DNA from: CG1-02-35-72 sp045046885
GTDB lineage: Bacteria > Bacteroidota > Bacteroidia > Flavobacteriales > Flavobacteriaceae
Length of the DNA stretch: 64,000 bases
Assembly: GCA_045046885.1 (NCBI GenBank)
Contig: JASFYX010000002.1
Location: forward strand, 62,001-126,000
Direction of reading: 5' to 3'
The position numbers and the translations under genes are program-made. The number at the start of each line of letters is the position of its first letter. Position 1 is the first letter of the stretch. The notes beneath the pieces were generated by a model. It was not told where the DNA came from. It worked only from the letters and a program-made list of their open reading frames with translations, and made no database searches. This document shows positions 37,401-43,794 of the stretch, piece by piece.

Positions 37401-37593
37401 CCATTGGGCTTACGGTTCAACAGATGTTATTATTAACGGTGTAACCATAAAAGGGGATGCAAGAAGAAAAGATTCCGCTTGTCCAAATCCAATTATGGCA
37501 ATAGACAAATCACTTAAAAACATGTGTTTAACAGACCCTATCGGTGCCAGTGCCGTGTACTATAATACTAAGATTAAAATTAGAAAAGTTTAG
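34444..37593 (+). CDS. TtrA/SrdA-like molybdopterin oxidoreductase catalytic subunit, Tat-exported
   Basis: A 1049-residue protein. Tat motif SRRSFLK (10-16), then an iron-sulfur motif CLQCHNAC (about 61-68) with the fourth Cys in ICPKGQ (about 113). TTICEQSHH (near 264) holds the likely Mo-binding Cys. GTGAFEANFGKTSMAQKITDGL and VVDPRMSQTAAKANWWVPIKPGTDAAFAWGMIRWII are the MGD-binding core. Length above 1000 and the sequence around these motifs fit tetrathionate reductase TtrA. Selenate (SrdA) or another oxyanion, or use in the oxidative direction, cannot be excluded. Periplasmic. Confidence 0.82.
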   Translation: MKNKIDNNVSRRSFLKNSALFGAVTAGSLTGFSALASMTEEERKKFIYEIQKPENVIYSACLQCHNACSIKGKVFNGFLGKIDGNPYGPQTMLPHLDYKSEIEIASQVDGKICPKGQAGIQTLYDPYRIRKVLKRSGKRGSNKWETIDFHKAIDELVNGGNLFGEGHVKGLKDIIVLKNPKVAKQMAKDAKTFGKGKMTLAAFKAKHAKNLDKLIDPNHPDLGPKNNKFIMMCGRIEHGRKELGKRFARGTMGSNNFFEHTTICEQSHHIAYKEVTNQWVVKDGKGKWTGGKTHLKPDFLNSEFVIFFGTGAFEANFGKTSMAQKITDGLVDRNLKMAVVDPRMSQTAAKANWWVPIKPGTDAAFAWGMIRWIIENERFDRTALTNSNYAAAHKTGETTISDATLLVKIEKGKPTTFLRANEIGLGSSTDFVTMVNGRPVKLNIRSKKAIHGDLLTDTSIKGIKVKSSFQLVVDEAMSKTLGQWAGISGIKVNQITEIAKEFTSHGKKSAIDMYRGAVQHTNGYYNGVAIIYLNMLIGNTDWLGGMQKGGGHWHEDGSKHGVYNFKKANHPGKLTAFGPPITREKSRYEDFSLFRENGYPAKRNWYPHSGNIYQEILASGEDKYPYGIDFLFLHKGTPLLSMPGGNTAIDYVSNPKKLPLFVASDIIIGETSMFADYIIPDTTYMERWGTPHTTPDVAHKASKVRQPIVPSITEMVDINGEKMPINLEAAYIAIADKLGLSGFGKNALDNGLPLTRPEDWYLKHVANIANEGKAREATDAEMKIFKTARRHFPKEYVNMDRFRQAVGGNESLFRKVVYVLNRGGMFKDYKKAYTKAPYSDGQLKGFLKFFPENVAKSKNSITGINYNGIGAYEVIKQMDGTPTGFETVKEDELIMSTFKEVFGGQSRTIGNYWTQLSLDPENVLYINKLDADKHGLKNNDWVTLHSESNPEGIVDLKNGTKIQVKSRVRVIQGIRPGVVTMSWHFGHWAYGSTDVIINGVTIKGDARRKDSACPNPIMAIDKSLKNMCLTDPIGASAVYYNTKIKIRKV

Positions 37594-37610
37594 TTTTATT
37601 ATTGATATTT

Positions 37611-37642
37611 AAAGATTTTGGGGCGCATGCCCCAAAATCTTT
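37611..37642 (+). terminator. intrinsic terminator after the Ttr-like operon
   Basis: Perfect 14-bp stem AAAGATTTTGGGGC/GCCCCAAAATCTTT with loop GCAT, followed by an AT-rich tract. Confidence 0.82.
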
Positions 37643-37660
37643 ATTTAAATTTTACAAATT

Positions 37661-38173
37661 ATGAAAGTGCTTAAAATTATAGCTGTTTTATTATTTATTA
37701 ATTTTTCTTTTACAAGTTGTCATTCAAATCTAAAGGAAACATCAAAAACAGAAACTCTTGATACTAATAACAATATTAAAAATCAAGGGGCACTAGTTGA
37801 AATTTCTGCAGAAGAATTATTAAAAATGCTTAAATACGATAAAAATGCATTTGTAATTGATGTAAGAAGACCTGATAAATCAATCCGATCTTGTAAATTA
37901 ATAAAAGGATATAAACACCTAGAAGACAGCTTGATTTATAAAAACCCCCATTTAATACCAAAAGAAAAATCTATTGTTTTACTCTCTAAAGATGGCTTAA
38001 GAAGTAGAAAATTAGGTCTTTTTTTATCTAAAAAAGGTATGACCGTATATAATGTTAAAGGCGGCATGGACAGTTATTGGGAATGGAGAGCTGATATTAT
38101 TCGTAAAAAACTTCACATTTACGATAAAGAAATAGACGTGATAGAATTATATGCCGATGATTTCGGTTGTTAA
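37661..38173 (+). CDS. rhodanese-like lipoprotein with Cys-to-Ser in the active-site loop
   Basis: A 170-residue protein with a lipobox (FSFTSC, Cys 20). The rhodanese fold shows in AFVIDVRRPDKS, the loop LLSKDGLRSRKLGL and VYNVKGGMDSYWEWR. In active rhodaneses the loop starts with Cys (CxxGxRS). Here residue 109 is Ser, so ordinary sulfur transfer by this residue is unlikely. A binding or sensing role in the periplasm, or use of Cys 78, is possible. It starts only 19 bp after the terminator stem. Confidence 0.75.
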   Translation: MKVLKIIAVLLFINFSFTSCHSNLKETSKTETLDTNNNIKNQGALVEISAEELLKMLKYDKNAFVIDVRRPDKSIRSCKLIKGYKHLEDSLIYKNPHLIPKEKSIVLLSKDGLRSRKLGLFLSKKGMTVYNVKGGMDSYWEWRADIIRKKLHIYDKEIDVIELYADDFGC

Positions 38174-38202
38174 AAAATTTACTAATTAAAAATTAAAGAA
38201 TT

Positions 38203-38382
38203 ATGAATACAATATTTTTATTTATAGGAGGACCTCAAATAATAGTAGTAGCAGTTGTGTTACTTTTACTCTTTGGTGGCAGAAAAATACCTGAATTAAT
38301 GAAAGGTTTAGGTCAAGGTATAAAAGAATTTAAATCGGCCACAAAAGAAGAAGCCGAACAACAAGAGAAAATAACAAAGTAA
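38203..38382 (+). CDS. tatA: Tat translocase subunit TatA/TatE family, 59 residues
   Basis: Short frame: MNTIFLFIGGPQIIVVAVVL begins it. A single membrane helix is followed by LLFGGRKIPELMKGLGQGIKEFKSA, the classic TatA hinge and amphipathic helix with the FG motif. The C-terminus is a short charged tail (EEAEQQEKITK). TatA forms the pore of the twin-arginine exporter. Its place next to two Tat-exported subunits suggests a dedicated copy. No tatC is in the window. Confidence 0.9.
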   Translation: MNTIFLFIGGPQIIVVAVVLLLLFGGRKIPELMKGLGQGIKEFKSATKEEAEQQEKITK

Positions 38383-38394
38383 CTTTTGCTAAAG

Positions 38395-38973
38395 ATGTTT
38401 AAACAAACGTATAATAATGTTCTAAATATTTGTGGTGCCGGCAGAAATGTTGGTAAAACCTTTTTGGGTGAGAATATAATTTCTCATTTCTCTGCAAGTA
38501 ATGACATTATTTCGATAAAAATATCAAAATTTAAACATCTTAATCACGATAAAGAATTTTTAAAGGAATGTTACAAAACAGACCATTATACTGTTTGGCA
38601 AGAATTAGCTTTTTCTGATAAAGACAGCGGACGTTATTTAAAAGCCGGTGCTAAGATTTCATACTATATAGAATGTGATGATGCCCATTTATTAGAAGCT
38701 TTTGTAAAAATTTATAATACCTGCCCCAGCTCCTGTCTAATAATTTGTGAGTCGGCTAGTATAACTAAATATATTAAGCCAAAACTATCTATATTTGTCG
38801 CTTCAAAAAATTATGAGACATCTCAAAATAAGTTGCGCTGTCTAAACCAAAGCAATTTGGTGCTAGAAGAAGGTAGTATTGAAATATCGGTGCCACAATT
38901 ATTTCTTTTAGCGTATGATAATAAATGGAAACTAAAATATTCAAAAGCAAATTATTCTTATGTACGAACTTGA
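38395..38973 (+). CDS. MobB-like P-loop protein (molybdopterin-guanine-dinucleotide synthesis)
   Basis: 192 residues from the ATG at 38395. The N-terminus NVLNICGAGRNVGKTFLGENII holds a Walker A motif GAGRNVGKT. SIKISKFKHLNHDKEF and FVKIYNTCPSSCLIICESASI fit the MobB/SIMIBI NTPase fold. The Asp-rich DKDSGRYLKAGA resembles the MobB segment before the sheet. MobB helps insert GMP into molybdopterin. The protein is divergent, so the call rests on the P-loop and on context. Its last 14 bases overlap the next regulator gene. Confidence 0.65.
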   Translation: MFKQTYNNVLNICGAGRNVGKTFLGENIISHFSASNDIISIKISKFKHLNHDKEFLKECYKTDHYTVWQELAFSDKDSGRYLKAGAKISYYIECDDAHLLEAFVKIYNTCPSSCLIICESASITKYIKPKLSIFVASKNYETSQNKLRCLNQSNLVLEEGSIEISVPQLFLLAYDNKWKLKYSKANYSYVRT

Positions 38974-39712
38974 CGATTTAGAACAAAAAGATTACAATAT
39001 TAATCAAAAACTGTTGCTAAAAAAACTAACGCACATTGCCAATCACAACGATTCAGCGCATCTTGTTCATGTTGAAATGTTTGAAAAAGGATCCTTTCTT
39101 ATAAAAGAAAAACAAGCCGTAAAAGGGTATTATTTTATTTTAGACGGAAAGGTTAAGGTTTTTAATACAGCTGCAAATCATAAAATGCAAATTTTAAAAT
39201 TAGCTATTCGCGGTTGTATTATTGGCTTATCTGGCTTCAATTCAACATGCTACGGAGCAAGTGCCCTAGCAGAAGATAATGTAACAGCCTATTTTATTTC
39301 AGAATCCGATTTTAAAGACTTTTTAAGTTTACATCAAGACCTGTCCTTGCTACTTATAAAGACATTGGCTTTTAAAGTAAGACACTACGAAATCCGTCAG
39401 AAACATTTAAGTTTATTCCCTGCGACAGAAAGAATTGTAGATTCATTACTACTAATTGCGACTAAATTTGGCACTAAAACTCCTAAAAATATTGTAATAA
39501 AACACTGTGTATCAAGAAAGGATATTTCTTCTTTTTCGGGTGTATCTTTAGAAAATACCATAAGAACATTGAGTAAATTACAAAAAGACAAATATATAAC
39601 TATTACCCCTGGAATGATAACCATTGAAAATAAAGAGGCTTTAGTTGGTATTTTAAGAAATCACTGTTGCCCTAATTCTCATCATCAAAAAGGTTATTGT
39701 TATATAAATTAA
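38960..39712 (+). CDS. Crp/Fnr family transcriptional regulator with Cys-rich C-terminal tail (third paralogue)
   Basis: A 250-residue protein. Sensor barrel with VEMFEKGSFLIKEKQAVKGYYFILDGKVKVF, then HTH CVSRKDISSFSGVSLENTIRTLSKLQ. It differs from the other two paralogues: no TCAISF motif, but single Cys at positions around 90 and 104 and an unusual tail NHCCPNSHHQKGYCYIN that could bind metal. It lies between molybdoenzyme genes and the Moco operon and overlaps the MobB-like gene, so control of Moco or Ttr-like genes is a reasonable guess. Confidence 0.82.
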   Translation: MYELDDLEQKDYNINQKLLLKKLTHIANHNDSAHLVHVEMFEKGSFLIKEKQAVKGYYFILDGKVKVFNTAANHKMQILKLAIRGCIIGLSGFNSTCYGASALAEDNVTAYFISESDFKDFLSLHQDLSLLLIKTLAFKVRHYEIRQKHLSLFPATERIVDSLLLIATKFGTKTPKNIVIKHCVSRKDISSFSGVSLENTIRTLSKLQKDKYITITPGMITIENKEALVGILRNHCCPNSHHQKGYCYIN

Positions 39713-39765
39713 ATCATAATCTGTCTTTTTTAGATAAAAGCTGTCACTTAATTTTTCTATACCTT

Positions 39766-39773
39766 TACATTTG
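39766..39773 (+). promoter_or_regulatory. possible -7 element for the Moco operon
   Basis: TACATTTG matches TAnnTTTG, 50 bp before the ATG of moaA. No GTGAT-N4-ATCAC box lies at the spacing found at the sulfur promoters. Confidence 0.35.
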
Positions 39774-39823
39774 CTAAATTAATCTCAATCTAAAGAAAAA
39801 AGACGCTAATCAATAGGACTCAT

Positions 39824-40813
39824 ATGCAAAAACTTACCGATAATTTCGGACGTCAGATTACCTATCTCAGATTGGCCATTACCGACCGCTGTAATTTTAG
39901 ATGTCAGTATTGTATGCCCGCACATGGCGCTGTTATAGTTGAGAGAAAAGACTTGTTGACTTTTAAAGAAATGTACCGTATTACCCGTGTTTTAAGCGAG
40001 TTGGGGGTCGATAAAGTCCGCCTAACAGGTGGTGAGCCTTTTGTGCGTAAAGATTTTATGAATTTTTTAGAATCGTTGGCTTTTAACGATAAACTAAAAA
40101 GCATCAATCTCACGTCAAACGGTGTTTTGGTAGGACAACATATCCCAAAACTAGAAGCCTTGGGTATTACAAATATCAATCTGAGTATTGACAGTTTAAA
40201 CAGAGAAAAATTTAATAAAATCACACGACGCCAATCGTTTGATGTGGTTTACGATACACTTCAAAAATTACAAAAAAGCCGTATTAATGTCAAACTGAAT
40301 GTAGTGGTTATTCCGGGTGTCAACACTGATGAAATTACCGAGTTTATCGCGCTTACTAAAAATCAAGATTTAGCTGTGCGCTTTATTGAAGAAATGCCTT
40401 TTAACGGCAAAGGACAACGTAAAATAGATAAAGTTTGGGATAGTACCGTTATTTTAAATCACATCAAGTCTCATTATAAAAACATTGAACAATTAGCACA
40501 TAAAAAATCATCAACCTCAAATAATTACAAGGTAAAAGGCTATAAAGGCAGTTTTGGTGTGATTCCGGCTTTTACACGAACTATTTGTCACGACTGTAAC
40601 CGAATTCGTATTACCGCAACAGGCTTATTTAAAAATTGTTTGTTTGATGGCGGAGTGTTTAACGTACGCGATTTTATTCGCAATGGCGCCAGCGATGACG
40701 ATTTAAAAAAGTTATTTATAGACACTGTAGGTCAAAAACCCAAAAACGGTTTTGTAGCCGAAGCGGCACGTGATAATGAAGTGAGCGAAAGTATGTCGTC
40801 TATTGGTGGTTAA
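39824..40813 (+). CDS. moaA: GTP 3',8-cyclase MoaA
   Basis: A 329-residue radical-SAM enzyme. N-terminal cluster CNFRCQYC, VRLTGGEPFVRKD, and the C-terminal cluster CHDCNRIRITATGLFKNC. It ends with the conserved Gly-Gly. It makes 3',8-cH2GTP, the first step of molybdenum-cofactor synthesis. It heads the run moaA-moeA-moaC-mobA-moeB-like. Confidence 0.97.
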   Translation: MQKLTDNFGRQITYLRLAITDRCNFRCQYCMPAHGAVIVERKDLLTFKEMYRITRVLSELGVDKVRLTGGEPFVRKDFMNFLESLAFNDKLKSINLTSNGVLVGQHIPKLEALGITNINLSIDSLNREKFNKITRRQSFDVVYDTLQKLQKSRINVKLNVVVIPGVNTDEITEFIALTKNQDLAVRFIEEMPFNGKGQRKIDKVWDSTVILNHIKSHYKNIEQLAHKKSSTSNNYKVKGYKGSFGVIPAFTRTICHDCNRIRITATGLFKNCLFDGGVFNVRDFIRNGASDDDLKKLFIDTVGQKPKNGFVAEAARDNEVSESMSSIGG

Positions 40814-40844
40814 ACTAAGGGATGTGTGAAAAATATAAAACAAA

Positions 40845-42032
40845 ATGATTACATCAAATAAAGCTTTAGAAATAATTTTAAACAGTGTCGAAGATTTCGG
40901 TACTGAATCTGTTCCTTTTATAGAAAGCACTGGGCGTATTCTTAAAGAAAATATTTACGCCGACCGCGATTTTCCACCTTTCGACCGCGTTAGTATGGAC
41001 GGTGTGGCCATCAATATTGACACTTTTAACCAAGGACAACGCGAATTCAAAATAGAAGGTGTTCAAGCCGCTGGAAGTCCACAATTAACACTAAGCAATC
41101 CACAAAATTGTATCGAAGCGATGACGGGGGCGGTGTTGCCAAAAAATACCAATGCCGTTATTCAGTATGAATTAACCGACATCCATAATGGTATCGTAAC
41201 ACTCAACACAAACGATGTAAAATTTTACAAAAACATCCATAAAAAAGGCCTCGATAACACAAAAGGCACCCAATTACTCTCGCAAAATACTGTAATAAGT
41301 GCCGCCGAAATAGGCGTTTTAGCCACCGTTGGCAAAGCGCAAGTAACAGTGGCCAAGCAACCCAAAATTTGTATCATTTCTACGGGCGATGAATTGGTTG
41401 AAGTCAATCAAACCCCTTTGCCACATCAAATTAGGCGCAGCAATGTTTTTACTTTGGGGGCTTTGTTAAAACGGCTCAATCTTAAAGCCGATACCTTGCA
41501 TATTAAAGATGATAAAACCCTGTTAAAACAAAAAGTTGCACAGGCTTTAAACAATTACGACGTTTTGATGTTTAGCGGCGCGGTAAGCAAAGGTAAATTC
41601 GATTTTATTCCCGATGTCTTAAACGATTTAGGTGTTGAAAAACGCTTCCATCGCGTCAAGCAAAAGCCCGGTAAACCTTTTTGGTTTGGCACAAAAGTTG
41701 TTAAAAAAGTGTTTGCTTTCCCGGGAAATCCGGTATCGACTTTTGTTAGTTGTCTAAAATATTTTTATCCTTGGTATTACAAATCTGTTGGTTTAGATTT
41801 GCCAAATGATACGGCTATTTTGGCAAGCGATTTTGAGTTTAAATCGCCGTTAACCTATTTTTTACAGGTCACACTCGAAAATAAAAACAGCTGTGTGTAC
41901 GCGCATCCCTTAACGGGAAACGGCTCTGGCGACTTAGCCAATTTGGCTTTAGCCGATGCTTTTATAGAATTGCCCGGTGATGAAACTGAATTTAAAAAGG
42001 GAACTGTTTTTTCTGTATTGGGTTATAGATAA
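40845..42032 (+). CDS. moeA: molybdopterin molybdenumtransferase MoeA
   Basis: A 395-residue protein. RDFPPFDRVSMDGVAIN, AMTGAVLPKNTNAVIQYE, ICIISTGDELVE (MoCF-binding) and FSGAVSKGKFDFIPDVL with AFPGNPVSTFV are MoeA signatures. It inserts molybdate into adenylated molybdopterin. It follows moaA by 31 bp. Confidence 0.96.
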   Translation: MITSNKALEIILNSVEDFGTESVPFIESTGRILKENIYADRDFPPFDRVSMDGVAINIDTFNQGQREFKIEGVQAAGSPQLTLSNPQNCIEAMTGAVLPKNTNAVIQYELTDIHNGIVTLNTNDVKFYKNIHKKGLDNTKGTQLLSQNTVISAAEIGVLATVGKAQVTVAKQPKICIISTGDELVEVNQTPLPHQIRRSNVFTLGALLKRLNLKADTLHIKDDKTLLKQKVAQALNNYDVLMFSGAVSKGKFDFIPDVLNDLGVEKRFHRVKQKPGKPFWFGTKVVKKVFAFPGNPVSTFVSCLKYFYPWYYKSVGLDLPNDTAILASDFEFKSPLTYFLQVTLENKNSCVYAHPLTGNGSGDLANLALADAFIELPGDETEFKKGTVFSVLGYR

Positions 42033-42039
42033 TTAATTT

Positions 42040-42100
42040 TAACTTTGTGCAAAGAGTTGTTTCACAAAGACGCACAAAGAAACACTAAGATTCGCAAAGC
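42040..42100. repeat. CACAAAG-rich dispersed repeat, copy 1, upstream of moaC
   Basis: AACTTTGTGC opens the unit. CTTTGTG and CACAAAG form an inverted pair 13 bp apart, then further CACAAAG/ACTAAG/GCAAAG steps follow. About three quarters of positions match the copy at 42611. It ends 2 bp before the moaC ATG. Confidence 0.7.
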
Positions 42101-42102
42101 TT

Positions 42103-42582
42103 ATGGATGAAAAATTTTCTCATATCGATAAAGACAACCAGCCCAAAATGGTGAATGTTGGGGCTAAAAAAGTTACAAAACGCAAGGCTACAGCTGAAGC
42201 TTTAATGTTTTTAGGTCATGAAATCATCACGCATTTTAAAGGCGATGAATTGACCACCAAAAAAGGACCGGTTTTTCAAACCGCCATTATAGCAGGTATT
42301 CAAGCGGTAAAACGCGCGTCTGATTTGATTCCGATGTGCCATCCGCTAATGATTGACGGTATTGACATTAAAATAAAAGTGATAGATGCTGACAATATAA
42401 ACATTTGTTGTACTGTGAGTATAGAAGGTAAAACAGGAGTCGAAATGGAAGCTTTAACAGGGGCGAGTGTAGCGGCCTTAACCGTTTATGATATGTGTAA
42501 AGCCCTTTCGCAAAAAATGGTGATTAAGTCGGTTAGATTGTTAGAAAAAACGGGCGGAAAATCGGATATAAAAAATGATTAG
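42103..42582 (+). CDS. moaC: cyclic pyranopterin monophosphate synthase MoaC
   Basis: A 159-residue protein. FSHIDKDNQPKMVNVGAKKVTKRKATA, KRASDLIPMCHPL (active-site MCHPL) and TGVEMEALTGASVAALTVYDMCKAL are MoaC signatures. It converts 3',8-cH2GTP to cPMP. Its start abuts a dispersed repeat, so the repeat forms its leader. Confidence 0.97.
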   Translation: MDEKFSHIDKDNQPKMVNVGAKKVTKRKATAEALMFLGHEIITHFKGDELTTKKGPVFQTAIIAGIQAVKRASDLIPMCHPLMIDGIDIKIKVIDADNINICCTVSIEGKTGVEMEALTGASVAALTVYDMCKALSQKMVIKSVRLLEKTGGKSDIKND

Positions 42583-42610
42583 TAAAAATATCTTTGTGTA
42601 TCTTTTTTAA

Positions 42611-42670
42611 AACTTTGTGTAAAAGCTATTTCACAAAGACACACAAAGAAGACACAGAGGCTCACTAAGT
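42611..42670. repeat. CACAAAG-rich dispersed repeat, copy 2, upstream of mobA
   Basis: AACTTTGTGT opens it. CTTTGTG and CACAAAG are 12 bp apart, then ACACAAAG, GACACAGAG and CTCACTAAG follow. It ends 2 bp before the mobA ATG, as copy 1 does for moaC. Confidence 0.7.
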
Positions 42671-42672
42671 AA

Positions 42673-43794
42673 ATGAAAAAACACGAAAAACATACCAAAC
42701 TAAGCCTGCGAAAAAACGATAATTACGCTTTTCAAGAAATAGCCATTTTGGGTGTAAAATGTTCAATAATTGCTCAATTATCGCAAAAAATAGCCCAAAA
42801 ACTGCAAAAAACGATCAAAATTTCTTATTTTGATGCTTCGCATAATACCGACGAAACAGCTCCAATTTTAGATACTTTTACTTTTAACGAATCGGGTGTT
42901 TTAAACACCCAAACAAATACCGTTTTAAACAAGTTTAATACACGTATCCAATTTTCTAATTACGACCTTGTGCTTATAAATGGTAACCACTATCAAGGAG
43001 CCAAACAAATAGTTGTTTTAGACCCCGAAAAAGAAGCGTCCATCAAAAAACGCATTGATCAAATTACCGATATTAAATGTTTGATTAAACTTAATAAAAA
43101 CTCTGAAATATTTGATTGTTTAAAAGATAAATTTAAAGATATTAATACTGTACCAATATATAATATTGACGATATTGAGAGCATCAGCAATCATATAAAA
43201 GCAATAATAAAAGAAGCCAAACCACAGTTAAACGGATTGGTTTTAGCAGGTGGCAAAAGCACACGTATGGGAAGTGATAAAGGTTTATTAGAATATCACG
43301 GTTTACCCCAACGCGAATTTCTGTTTAAACAAATACAACAGGTTTTAGGCAAAAAGTCAGAAGTGTATTTATCTACCAGAGCAGATCAAGAGATAAAAGG
43401 CACGCCAGCTATTACAGATAAATTTGTAGGCCTCGGCCCTTTTGGGGCCATTTGTTCGGCTTTTATGCACAATCCTAATATGGCTTATTTGGTAGTGGCT
43501 ACCGATTTACCTTTTGTAAATCAAGAGGTTTTAGAATTACTGATTAGCAAACGCAATCCCAAAAAAATAGCTACAGCTATTAAAGGAAAAGGGAATCCTT
43601 TTATGGAACCGCTTGTTACCATTTGGGAGCCCAAAGCCTATCCTATTTTGTTAAGTTACTTGGCACAAGGTTATTCTTGTCCGCGTAAAGTGCTCATCAA
43701 TTCTGATGTAGAAATTGTAGAAATTGATACCGCTTTTATTCAAAATATAAATACTCCAGACGATTTTAAGAACGCCCAAGAACAACTCAAATAA
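42673..43794 (+). CDS. mobA: molybdenum cofactor guanylyltransferase with degenerate N-terminal MobB-like domain
   Basis: A 373-residue protein. The MobA part starts near residue 186 with LNGLVLAGGKSTRMGSDKG (nucleotide-binding LAGGxSxRMGxDK). VGLGPFGAICSAF and LVVATDLPFVNQE follow. The first 185 residues look like a MobB-type fold, but where a P-loop is expected there is AILGVKCSIIAQLSQ, with no GxxGxGK(S/T). So the guanylyl-transfer half looks active and the GTPase half dead. It makes Mo-bis-MGD, needed by both large oxidoreductases in the window. Confidence 0.88.
   Translation: MKKHEKHTKLSLRKNDNYAFQEIAILGVKCSIIAQLSQKIAQKLQKTIKISYFDASHNTDETAPILDTFTFNESGVLNTQTNTVLNKFNTRIQFSNYDLVLINGNHYQGAKQIVVLDPEKEASIKKRIDQITDIKCLIKLNKNSEIFDCLKDKFKDINTVPIYNIDDIESISNHIKAIIKEAKPQLNGLVLAGGKSTRMGSDKGLLEYHGLPQREFLFKQIQQVLGKKSEVYLSTRADQEIKGTPAITDKFVGLGPFGAICSAFMHNPNMAYLVVATDLPFVNQEVLELLISKRNPKKIATAIKGKGNPFMEPLVTIWEPKAYPILLSYLAQGYSCPRKVLINSDVEIVEIDTAFIQNINTPDDFKNAQEQLK

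Noticed and set aside
39713..39823. Possible Moco riboswitch in the leader of moaA
   Set aside because: The roughly 110-bp leader has no convincing multi-stem structure and only a -7-like element is visible.
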